In this document: positions 1 through 6,655 of the stretch, piece by piece
Position numbering within the stretch: position 1 is the stretch's first letter
Layout: each line of letters starts with the position of its first letter
Origin: Dyadobacter sp. MSC1_007
GTDB taxonomy: Bacteria; Bacteroidota; Bacteroidia; Cytophagales; Spirosomataceae
Assembly (NCBI RefSeq): GCF_023667495.1
Contig: NZ_JAMOZL010000020.1
Span: forward strand, 1 to 64,000
DNA: 64,000 nt
Direction of reading: 5' to 3'
The notes under the pieces: model-generated
Told to the model about the DNA's origin: nothing
Databases searched by the model: none
What the model saw: the letters and a program-made list of their open reading frames with translations, nothing else
Made by a program: the position numbers and the translations under genes

Positions 1-83
1 AATCCTTCCTGCTCGATCTCTCTGACTACCTCCCGCTTAAAACTAAGACTATACTTTACTAATCCTGGACGTTCTTTCTGCAT
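1..83 (-). CDS. IS3-family transposase OrfA, N-terminal fragment (cut by window edge)
   Basis: An ATG at 83-81 opens a frame that runs off the window. The 27 visible residues start MQKERPGLVKYSLSFKREVV and are followed by REIEQEG. This K-Y-S-xx-F-K-x-x-V-V pattern is the start of the small HTH protein (OrfA) that binds the IS ends and is normally joined to the DDE catalytic OrfB by frameshifting. It lies about 40 bases inside the IS terminus, as expected. Whether the full transposase is intact cannot be seen. Confidence 0.75.
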   Translation of the reverse strand, partial: MQKERPGLVKYSLSFKREVVREIEQEG

Positions 84-126
84 AAATTTCCCTCGGGTTA
101 AGGTCAACCTATTTCAGGACGTTACA
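1..126 (-). mobile_element. IS3-family insertion sequence, one terminus (rest lies off the left edge)
   Basis: Read on the minus strand, the element starts at about 126 with TGTAACGTCCTGAAATAGG, followed by TTGACC and then the first transposase codons. A TG-starting end with GTCCTGAAAT just upstream of an OrfA start is typical of IS3-family elements in Bacteroidota; this is recalled family knowledge, not a search. The exact end is uncertain by a few bases because the other terminus and any target duplication are outside the window. Confidence 0.7.
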
Positions 127-135
127 CTCCATCCT

Positions 136-256
136 CCCTTTCCTCCCTTCTTCTTTCTCCCTTTCCTCCCTTCTTCTTTCTCCCTTTCCTCCCTTCTTCT
201 TTCTCCCTTTCTCCCTTCTTCTTTCTCCCTTTCTCCCTTCTTCCCTTTCTCCCTTC
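136..256. repeat. Polypyrimidine tandem repeat (about five 22-23 bp units)
   Basis: Three identical 23-base units made only of C and T (136-158, 159-181, 182-204) are followed by a 22-base variant (205-226) and a partial unit to 256. Each unit begins CCCTTTC and ends CTTCTTTCT. On the minus strand it is a GA-only tract that would form the 3' untranslated region of the gene ending at 255. The strict strand asymmetry could allow triplex or slipped structures, and copy number is probably variable between strains. Confidence 0.9.
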
Positions 257-809
257 AACCTTTCTTCAAATACAAAATATTCCCTCCGCCCGGATGATAA
301 TACGCGTGTACGCGATCACCCGGCGTCAGTTGCTGGTACCAATTCTCTTCTACGTCCACAGGTATCAGATTACCTGACGTTGGGTGCAAAACCTTTACAT
401 AAAATGATTTTGGATGTCCATTGGAATTACGCCAGCGGGGATGGATAACCAGTTCCTTGGATTGTACGACCGCGAAGGCCTGCTGTGACAGTGATGCTTT
501 CGGATAAAGCCATTGCTTGCGAATCACGTGTATAACGGTTGGTATAAACGGAAGCAGAGTCCAAAACAACAAAACCCCAACAAGCAATCTGAATGGCTCT
601 TCCAAATGGAGCCATGGCCCCACCTCATTTTCAAATCTGTTCAGATATCCATTCATCAATTCCTGTCGCCAGATCAGCCCAACAAAAACGACTATAAATG
701 CAAACGCAAAGAGATAAAACAAAGCGGTATTGATTGCCTTCGCCAGCTTTTCAAGCCGGTAAACTACCAGATCGGCATAGAACTCGTTGGAGGCGTAGGG
801 TTGGAGCAT
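255..809 (-). CDS. Hypothetical two-pass membrane protein
   Basis: 184 residues, unrecognised family. Two hydrophobic segments are clear, at about residues 29-47 (FYLFAFAFIVVFVGLIW) and 75-96. The C-terminal half (about 105-184) is polar and resembles a small beta-rich domain, with a PGDRV turn near 166 and YHPGGG near 172. General layout (two helices then a soluble beta domain) recalls DUF3592-type proteins, but I cannot assign it. The stop codon touches the GA/CT tandem repeat, and the IS end is only about 130 bases downstream. Confidence 0.6.
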   Translation of the reverse strand: MLQPYASNEFYADLVVYRLEKLAKAINTALFYLFAFAFIVVFVGLIWRQELMNGYLNRFENEVGPWLHLEEPFRLLVGVLLFWTLLPFIPTVIHVIRKQWLYPKASLSQQAFAVVQSKELVIHPRWRNSNGHPKSFYVKVLHPTSGNLIPVDVEENWYQQLTPGDRVHAYYHPGGGNILYLKKG

Positions 810-1017
810 TGGATTGGTGGTGATGTATAAACGTCAATCAAATTAATCATTTTGCGCTTACTAGTTGCGCTGAACAATAGAACTACCGACTAATCATCGA
901 GACCAGCGCCTTGATCAATATTCTCGAACTGTAAAGAAAAAAGTACTCACTTTCAAAATTCAAAATCCTACATAGAACCGCATGGCTTGATATGCTCAAT
1001 AATAAAAACTCTTTTCA

Positions 1018-1317
1018 ATGGAAACAAGGGAAGAATTTCGCGCACGACTTCATGAATTAATGCGTCAAGCTGATCTGGCTATAAAGGAGACTAGTGAGTA
1101 CCTTATTAGCCAAGGGCACGTTTTGGATCTAACAGAATGGGTAACCATCAACGAATATTGCCGACGATTTGGGATCAAAAGTGTGAAAACCGTGCAAGAT
1201 TGGATCGCACGGGGAGTTGTACCGGCAGATGATACCGCTGTCATCGAAGAATACAATAATGTTCAAATGCTTCGTGCTACGTCCTATTTAGAGAACGTTG
1301 CACATAATACAAAGTAG
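1018..1317 (+). CDS. Small protein with MerR/excisionase-like helix-turn-helix
   Basis: 99 residues. The N-terminal 35 residues are charged and helical (REEFRARLHELMRQAD). Residues about 41-75 read WVTINEYCRRFGIKSV then KTVQDWIARGVVPAD, the pattern of a helix-turn-helix in which the second helix is followed by a short wing (IxxGxxP), as in MerR-like and excisionase/AlpA-type proteins. Sequence-specific DNA binding is therefore likely. It stands alone, with an AT-rich 200-base leader and no obvious partner; it could be a remnant of a mobile element, given the IS nearby. Confidence 0.6.
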   Translation: METREEFRARLHELMRQADLAIKETSEYLISQGHVLDLTEWVTINEYCRRFGIKSVKTVQDWIARGVVPADDTAVIEEYNNVQMLRATSYLENVAHNTK

Positions 1318-1327
1318 CCGTTCCCAA

Positions 1328-1927
1328 TTAAAACAAGCTAATCTGCTCCCCCAACCCGTTCCGCCCCAGCAAAGGAATGACATCAATCACATCATACTGC
1401 CGCCGCTTCTCATTATACTTCCGGATTGCAAAGGACTCACAAAGAAATCCGGCTTCATATTCCGTAAAAAGCGAATAAGCCAAACCAACCCATTCCCGCG
1501 TGAGCCTGCGCCCTATGGACATGTGCGGATTCTTAGACTCGTCGGCCCATTTTTGCATGTATTGCTTTTTGGACTTCTTATCGAAGTTCTTCATTATCAG
1601 CTGCGTCCGCTCGCGTATGGCATTGGATGATTCTTCGGTGGGCTTAATGTAGAATGCAGAGAAATTGGCCCGGTCGAAGTCGGCGAAACCGGAGAAGTTG
1701 AGTTGAAAAGGGGTTAATTGAGAGACTAGCCTTGTGTATTCTGCCAGAATGAGGGGATAGTCTGCTTCGGCGGCGTCGAAACCGTCTAATGAAATATGGC
1801 CGTCGGCGTTGGCGCTGCCGTAGGATTTGCCGATAGCGTCGCGATATTGCTTTTTGAAATCGCGAACTTTTTCATCGATTGGCGGAGTGGGCATTATTGC
1901 AAGGGAATAGGCGCAGAGGTTTGACAT
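1328..1927 (-). CDS. 2H phosphoesterase-superfamily protein (2'-5' RNA ligase-like)
   Basis: 199 residues. Two His-x-Ser motifs in the expected spacing are visible: H44-I-S46 (DGHISL) and H135-M-S137 (NPHMSIGRRL). Paired HxT/S motifs are the catalytic signature of the 2H superfamily (LigT/2'-5' RNA ligase, cyclic phosphodiesterases), which act on 2',3'-cyclic or 2'-5' phosphodiester bonds in RNA or nucleotides. The true substrate is unknown. A second Met at residue 12 could be the start, since the first residues look unconserved. Convergent with the HTH gene, only 10 bases apart, so probably independent of it. Confidence 0.7.
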   Translation of the reverse strand: MSNLCAYSLAIMPTPPIDEKVRDFKKQYRDAIGKSYGSANADGHISLDGFDAAEADYPLILAEYTRLVSQLTPFQLNFSGFADFDRANFSAFYIKPTEESSNAIRERTQLIMKNFDKKSKKQYMQKWADESKNPHMSIGRRLTREWVGLAYSLFTEYEAGFLCESFAIRKYNEKRRQYDVIDVIPLLGRNGLGEQISLF

Positions 1928-1964
1928 AACTCTAATTTAATTTTCCGCAAGTAAACAATAGTGG

Positions 1965-2591
1965 TTATAAAATAAGGTAATCATACTTCTTGAATTTCCG
2001 CCACTTCCCATTCGGCAATTTCTGAAATACAATCGTCACTGATCCGAAATCGTCAAATGTTCGCCCGTCGATTTCAATATAGCCTGTCAGGAAAACCGAT
2101 AAATCAATGAATGCATACCGGCCGTCCGAAGTAAAGATAGGTTCCGTAGTGGATACGTAAAATCCCTTTATTTTTTTAGTCGACGACACCGTTCGGTAAC
2201 TCGATTCCTTTAATGCGATTTTTTTAGCCATCGCCGGTTTCAATGTACGTTTTCGTAGCGACTTGCGTTCGGCTATACTGATCGCTTGCAGTATTTGCGG
2301 GTCGCGAAAAAGATATGCGGGATCGTAGGATTCATGGCGGGACGTTTTTGTTTCAGTGTCAATCTGATCCTGCGTTTCACCCCCTACAAATTCATTCCAA
2401 AATATAGTGTAGTCCCAGCCATTCGTCGTATTGGCAATCAGAATGGTCTTCGGCTTTTTGTACGACAAACTGTTCATGATACTGAAGTTCGTTGGGTCGC
2501 TGAATGTAAGCCGGTAAATTTCATCGACCTGGCCAAGTGCGGATGCGATATTGACAACGAAAAATAGTAGGGTTAGTTTGAAAGTCGTCAT
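1965..2591 (-). CDS. Exported hypothetical protein
   Basis: 208 residues with a clean Sec signal peptide (MTTFKLTLLFFVVNIASALG, likely cut near residue 20). The mature part is basic and ends in a KWRKFKKYDYLIL tail. A segment near 140-185 (GFYVSTTEPIFTSDGRYAFID) is reminiscent of small periplasmic/outer-membrane-associated beta proteins of Bacteroidota, but no family is recognised. Same strand as the 2H gene, 37 bases upstream of it, so the two may be co-transcribed. Confidence 0.6.
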   Translation of the reverse strand: MTTFKLTLLFFVVNIASALGQVDEIYRLTFSDPTNFSIMNSLSYKKPKTILIANTTNGWDYTIFWNEFVGGETQDQIDTETKTSRHESYDPAYLFRDPQILQAISIAERKSLRKRTLKPAMAKKIALKESSYRTVSSTKKIKGFYVSTTEPIFTSDGRYAFIDLSVFLTGYIEIDGRTFDDFGSVTIVFQKLPNGKWRKFKKYDYLIL

Positions 2592-2808
2592 GTAATGATG
2601 AAGTGTTTACAAAAACTGAAAACCGGATAGTTGGAGAAGAAAACTTCAAAATCCGATATGGATGGAGCGAATTGAGTAACTGCTCTGCTGGCGTGCATTC
2701 AATGGATGGTGGCTGCCTGCGTGGTCTCCATTTTTGTGGTTGAAGTAAGTAAGAGGAACGTGAGTGATTGAGAATGTGCCGAAAGGCCTTACTAATTATC
2801 CGTTGGTC

Positions 2809-2991
2809 TTACGCCGCCTTTCGTTCTTCGAGCTTTTGGAAGAAAAACACCAGCTCGCGGAATGTGCAGAACATGTCGCTCGCACGCGGGTTGTGACCTA
2901 GCTCACCTTGTTCTACCATGAAGCCGGTGTAGATCGTCCAGAGGTCTTCGGCCCATTCCGCAGGGTTGTTCATAGTGAGGAGTGCTTTCAC
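2809..2991 (-). CDS. Small hypothetical protein (60 aa)
   Basis: Starts at GTG 2991 (or ATG 2973, dropping six residues). It is acidic and rich in aromatic residues (AEWAEDLWTIYTGFMVEQGE, then FRELVFFFQKLEERKAA), suggesting a compact helical fold. No family recognised. It lies about 100 bases downstream, on the minus strand, of the inverted-repeat structure at 3077-3186, so that structure could be its leader. Reality of the gene rests on its protein-like composition only. Confidence 0.45.
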   Translation of the reverse strand: MKALLTMNNPAEWAEDLWTIYTGFMVEQGELGHNPRASDMFCTFRELVFFFQKLEERKAA

Positions 2992-3076
2992 GTGCTCAGC
3001 ATAGGCGAGCGGGGCCTAATCCGCGGATTTGATTTCGCTTGGTTTGTTGTAAATAAACGCATTTTTTCGGATGAAT

Positions 3077-3186
3077 AAAAATGTGAAAATGCCCTGTCTT
3101 AGGTGTCCCGCGCTCGCGTAAGCGCCTTGTGGCTTTCGCCTGATCCACGCCATAACAGGGCAATACTTCTGAGATTTTTCATTTTT
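3077..3186. other. Large imperfect inverted repeat, possible structured RNA
   Basis: GCCCTGT (3091-3097) pairs perfectly with ACAGGGC (3155-3161). Outside it, an A-rich arm (3077-3090) pairs with the T-rich arm 3174-3186 across an asymmetric 12-base bulge. Inside, on the minus strand, GGCGT pairs with ACACC with one mismatch, and two hairpins cap the structure: GGC-GAAA-GCC (3131-3140, a GNRA tetraloop when read on the minus strand) and GCGCT/AGCGC (3110-3114/3121-3125). This is a three-way-junction layout. It resembles no RNA family that I can name. Orientation is unproven; the GNRA loop favours the minus strand. Confidence 0.4.
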
Positions 3187-3361
3187 ACGCGTATTTATTG
3201 GGAAGCGGAATATCCGGAAGAAAAATGGTGTGATTCAAATGGAAGGCTTGGGAATCTTCTAACGGCGTGATCAGAACAAACAGTTCGCACAGCCCCTTTA
3301 ATTGGAACAAGCCTAGGCTTTTTGTCATTCGATCAGCGTGAACTTTGAAAGCAAAATGCCA

Positions 3362-4234
3362 TTAAGTCATAATCGCGCTGGTCAAATCTATTTTCTTAGT
3401 GAGATGTTCAATGGATATGCTCATTTGTTCGGGATCACTGTTGAGTGATATACTCTCAATAACTCAATTTCTCCGTTAACACCTCGCTTTGCAAGGTGCT
3501 TGGCATATGGGAAAACATTTGGAATAGATAATTTTTGTCTGAGAAGCCCTTGAGAGATAATCTTACGTGAGCAAACACCTTTCTTGTTGCCGAAGCGTTA
3601 TCTTAGTCTTATCAAAAAGCATTGTAGCAAGTGAAAGAAAAGCCTCTCTTTCTTCGAGTGTGTTTGGATATTGCAACCGTCCCTTCGCTTTAAAGAATTG
3701 GTCAAATGCAAAATAATCAAAAAGATAGCTTGTAAAGTCTTTAGTACTTGGCTGAGGAATAGAATCTTCCAAATCTATAAATCTCCGCAAGTATTCGTCG
3801 GAATTAAGCTGTTCACTGCCGTAAACGCCTCGTACCGCATGACCGAGCTGCTCTTTGTCGATTGCAAGTACAAACACAATCCCACGAACTGCAAAAAAAT
3901 GCTTCATGTGTTCCAAAACTTCAACAGAATAGTTTGGTCGACAGCGATCAAGCTCATCTATGAAAAAGATAACTGGTTTGCCCCCAATCCCCTTATTCAC
4001 AAAACTTTCAAGATCTTTCCTGAAATCGCTCAATTCTTTCTTACGGCTAGCATAAGCTTCAATTTCTTTCTTCAAAATTTCCGCCGCTGCTTTCGAAGCA
4101 TTTTCCAGTCCGTCCAGCAACGTTTGGTGATCGATATATTTGTTTGCCAGTGCTTTGATTATAGCTGGTGCAATGTTCTTTGTAAGTACTGCACCTTGCT
4201 TCTTGAGAAACTTAACCTTTTTGTAGTTACACGG
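3362..4234 (-). pseudogene. KAP-family P-loop NTPase, frameshifted and 5'-truncated
   Basis: The central frame encodes a clear KAP NTPase core: Walker B VIFFIDELDRCRP, then AIDKEQLGHAVRGVYG and YLRRFIDLE. Three lesions are visible. Upstream the frame stays open to 4234 without an ATG and never reaches a Walker A motif, so the N-terminus is gone. Near 3578-3580 one base is missing: the frame ends ERCLLT-stop, whereas the next frame continues VFAHVRLSLKGFSDKNYLF, the expected continuation of LRQQER. Near 3458 one extra base shifts again, after which coding-like sequence (ESISLNSDPEQMSISIEHL) runs to a stop at 3362. KAP NTPases are membrane-associated and often found in mobile or defence contexts. 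Confidence 0.8.
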
Positions 4235-4273
4235 TTAAAAAGTTGGTACACTTAACCAGATAATGCTGCCCAT

Positions 4274-4846
4274 TCAACGCGCCGGTCGTGGCTCCGGCGC
4301 ATTTTCAAACCGCTTATCCTTTCCGCGCAATTTTCCAACAAACAACACTACCGGAAAAATCACCTTTTTGACAAACGCAGGAATGCCCAGCATGTCAAAC
4401 TCACTCCGGTATTTGCGCATCAAATATGCCGCATCGAATGAACCCGGACGGCCGTTCCCATTTTCCCGCGATGATCGGTAGATTTCTCCCAGAAAGTATT
4501 CAATATTATGCGGCGGCCAGATTTCACCGTCGCAGTAGAGCGTCGTGTCGCCTGCGTTCCAAAAGCGGTGGGCAATGCCGGCTTCGAATGTCGCGGATTC
4601 GCCTTTGTGCAGGTAATAGGGCCGCTGGCCGAGGACTTCGATGCCCATTTTGCCTTCAAGGATGTGCAATCGCTCGTGCTGCTGGTGGTGCACATGCATG
4701 GGCGGCCCAGCGCCTGGACTTACCTGGTTTTCGACTTGGATGTACTCAACACTGTCGCGCAACTCGCGCCCGAGGAAGGTTAGTCGTTCTCCGTGACCAT
4801 TATCGATTGTTACAGGGTATTGCTTTTCCATTGTGAGGGTTTCCAT
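4274..4846 (-). CDS. Cupin-domain protein
   Basis: 190 residues. The metal-binding cupin motif 1 is present at about residues 46-65 (GAGPPMHVHHQQHERLHILE, with several His and the Glu) and motif 2 near 85-100 (FEAGIAHRFWNAGD). Cupins of this size bind a metal and act as small dioxygenases, isomerases or sugar/ligand sensors; the substrate is not evident. A conserved-looking C-terminal tail (about 110-190) includes a hydrophobic stretch VKKVIFPVVLFVG. The start overlaps the stop of the upstream membrane-protein gene by one base (TAATG), so the two are translationally coupled and probably under the divergent TetR regulator. Confidence 0.75.
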   Translation of the reverse strand: METLTMEKQYPVTIDNGHGERLTFLGRELRDSVEYIQVENQVSPGAGPPMHVHHQQHERLHILEGKMGIEVLGQRPYYLHKGESATFEAGIAHRFWNAGDTTLYCDGEIWPPHNIEYFLGEIYRSSRENGNGRPGSFDAAYLMRKYRSEFDMLGIPAFVKKVIFPVVLFVGKLRGKDKRFENAPEPRPAR

Positions 4847-5325
4847 TAGTTCTTTATCTGTTTTGCGCTTAAACCATGTAACAATACAACTGCCAGCACC
4901 AGTAGTGTGCTCAATCGCACCAAGCTCAGTCTTTCCCAGGTTTGTGCCCGGCTCCTCAGGTCCTGGCTCGCTGCCGTCGAATACTCCGAAGTGGTAATCG
5001 AGAGCAATTCCGGAACGAAGTAAGCGGCTGTGATCACGAGTATGAGCAGGTAGCAGCCGAAAACGATCAAAATCTGTTTACGACTTGCTTGTCGCCAGTT
5101 GGTAAACAATGCGCCCGCAAGTAGCAGGATCGTAACAGGGTGTACCGGTTTCCAAAAGTTAGCGGCTTGCAAGCCATACTCACCTTGGAACATATAAAGT
5201 GAATGCGGCGGTGCGGCGGTCCACACCGGCACCACGGCGGCGTGTTCGTAAATGGCAGCGCCGATGATGGTAATGAAGGCAATTGATGCCAGAATGTGCA
5301 AGAAGTTCGGAAATGATTTCGTCAT
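4846..5325 (-). CDS. Four-helix membrane protein, DUF1772/anthrone-oxygenase-like
   Basis: 159 residues with four predicted membrane helices (about 10-28, 62-77, 84-103, 136-152). The arrangement, and the W-x(3)-S-x-V-R motif before the last helix (TWERLSLVRL), resemble the DUF1772/anthrone-oxygenase-like family; this is a topology-level resemblance. First gene of a two-gene operon with the cupin. It faces the TetR gene across an 80-base region holding two near-palindromes. A likely -7 box on the minus strand is TAATTTTA (5366-5359), between the two sites. Confidence 0.6.
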   Translation of the reverse strand: MTKSFPNFLHILASIAFITIIGAAIYEHAAVVPVWTAAPPHSLYMFQGEYGLQAANFWKPVHPVTILLLAGALFTNWRQASRKQILIVFGCYLLILVITAAYFVPELLSITTSEYSTAASQDLRSRAQTWERLSLVRLSTLLVLAVVLLHGLSAKQIKN

Positions 5326-5340
5326 GAGGTTAAAATATTA

Positions 5341-5387
5341 TAGATTTGGACAATGACCTAAAATTAATACGGTTTAGGACATTGACC
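5341..5387. promoter_or_regulatory. Divergent promoter with two TetR-type operator candidates
   Basis: Two near-identical imperfect palindromes GGACAATGACC (5348-5358) and GGACATTGACC (5377-5387), consensus GGnCAnTGnCC, lie 29 bases apart (nearly three helical turns, same face). TAGATTTG at 5341-5348 matches the Bacteroidota -7 box (TAnnTTTG) for rightward transcription and abuts the first site. This fits autoregulation by the adjacent TetR protein and repression of the leftward cupin operon. Confidence 0.6.
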
Positions 5388-5405
5388 AAATTTCAAAATC
5401 AAAAA

Positions 5406-6032
5406 GTGAACGCAACACAGGAAAAAATTAGTAAACGGGCATTGGAGCTCTTCAATCTTAAAGGGATCGAGTATGTAGGCATGCGCGAGTTGGCTGCTGA
5501 TGTCGGCATGCGGATCGGTAACCTCACCTATTACTTCCCGACCAAGGACGATTTGGTTTTTAGCATTAGTCAGGCGTATACGGAATCTAATTCGAAGATT
5601 CACAACGATTTACCCACAAAAAGCCTTTATGATTTTCTTTATAAAAATAAGCTTTTATTTGAAAATGGACTTAGGTATCAGTGCCTGTTGCTAAGCATGG
5701 TGCATTTAATGGAGCAAAACACCCGCATTGCTGCCAACTACCAGGGCAATGTGATGCAAAACCGGATGTCGGGCCTGATACACGACATCAAGCTTTTGGA
5801 AGAAAACAAATACCTGAAATTTAGCTCCGAAGATGACAAGCTGCTGATCATTTCCAGCAACAGTCTTCAAAGTCGTTTTTGGCTCTCCGAAGCTGTACTG
5901 ACCGAATCTCGGCAAAACCTGGCAAGCCAGCTTACGCATTACCTGCGCATGAAAGCGCATTTGTTCCGGCCTTACGCTACGAAGAAAGGGTTGGCGGATA
6001 TTGATCGGTTTGTGGGAGAATTAACCGCATAG
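5406..6032 (+). CDS. TetR-family transcriptional regulator
   Basis: 208 residues from the GTG at 5406. An in-frame TTG at 5346 would place both operator-like repeats and the -7 box inside the gene, so the GTG is preferred. The N-terminal HTH is typical: KISKRALELFNLKGIEYVGM, then RELAADVGMRIGNLTYYFPT with KDDLV. The C-terminal ligand domain is all-helical and not assignable to an inducer. Divergent from the membrane-protein/cupin operon, which is its most likely target. Confidence 0.85.
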   Translation: MNATQEKISKRALELFNLKGIEYVGMRELAADVGMRIGNLTYYFPTKDDLVFSISQAYTESNSKIHNDLPTKSLYDFLYKNKLLFENGLRYQCLLLSMVHLMEQNTRIAANYQGNVMQNRMSGLIHDIKLLEENKYLKFSSEDDKLLIISSNSLQSRFWLSEAVLTESRQNLASQLTHYLRMKAHLFRPYATKKGLADIDRFVGELTA

Positions 6033-6048
6033 TCACTATTGGTTAATT

Positions 6049-6511
6049 TTATGCCTTTGAGCTATTGATTTTATTTTCCAGGCTCTTTAACTCTTCCAGA
6101 TCAAGAACGTCGGCCTCTTTTGCATCTTTAAGTTTTCGGCTTGCATCGAATTGCCTGTAAACGGATGTTATTCGTTGTTCCATTTCATCATTACTCACAC
6201 TTGCCGGAACTGGGTTCCGCGATTGCCTTTGACACGGAAACCAATAGCGAGGATCATTTCCAAAGACTAGAATACTACATTATAATTCTTGCCATCAGAG
6301 GCAGTTGTCAAGTATTCCTTGACAACTGAATCCTCATGCAACTCTTTCTCTTTCAAAATATTAATAATTGTAGACTAATATCCTGCTTGGAGGTCCCAAA
6401 AAGTTCGGCGATCTGATTTTGACTCAACCAAATGTTCCCATCCCGCGCGTAGAGCGCTACCGAAGTCTTGCCGCTTTCATTCTGACAAATGATAATTTCC
6501 TGATCCTTCAT
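6049..6511 (-). pseudogene. RhuM-family protein, broken and internally deleted
   Basis: From ATG 6511 the frame reads MKDQEIIICQNESGKTSVAL and then IWLSQNQIAELFGTSKQDIS, the DNA-binding-like start of RhuM/virulence-protein family members, and stops after 54 codons. The next frame carries KEKELHEDSVVKEYLTTASD with GKNYNVV, then a TAG, then EMILAIGFRVKGNRGTQFRQ, the family core. The sequence then jumps straight to a C-terminal-type tail (VYRQFDASRKLKDAKEAD) ending at 6049. A frameshift, a premature stop and loss of the middle of the protein are therefore visible. RhuM proteins often ride on restriction-modification or defence islands. Confidence 0.85.
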
Positions 6512-6570
6512 AAAGTCGGAGAGTGTTATAGCGCGTAAATTTAACTTCCCTCAAAACTACACTTTTCAAT

Positions 6571-6607
6571 CAAAAAGGCCCGTTACGATTACCATCGCAA
6601 CGGGCCT
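6571..6607 (-). terminator. Intrinsic terminator of purL
   Basis: AGGCCCGTT (6576-6584) pairs with AACGGGCCT (6599-6607); after an A/C mismatch the helix continues CGAT/ATCG around a TACC loop. Read on the minus strand the stem is followed by a run of five T (complement of 6575-6571). It lies 49 bases after the purL stop codon. Confidence 0.85.
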
Positions 6608-6655
6608 GATTATCAGAAGGCATCTCCTCCATCCTCCCTTCTCCCCTCTAAAAAA

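Noticed and set aside
136..256. Possible CRISPR array (regular short repeats)
   Set aside because: Repeats are contiguous with no unique spacers, purely C/T, and there is no cas gene.
5346..5405. N-terminal extension of the TetR protein from TTG 5346
   Set aside because: It would contain the -7 box and both operator-like repeats, and adds no family similarity.
6141..6329. Plus-strand frame of 62 codons
   Set aside because: It lies antisense to the RhuM pseudogene, whose translated pieces match a family.
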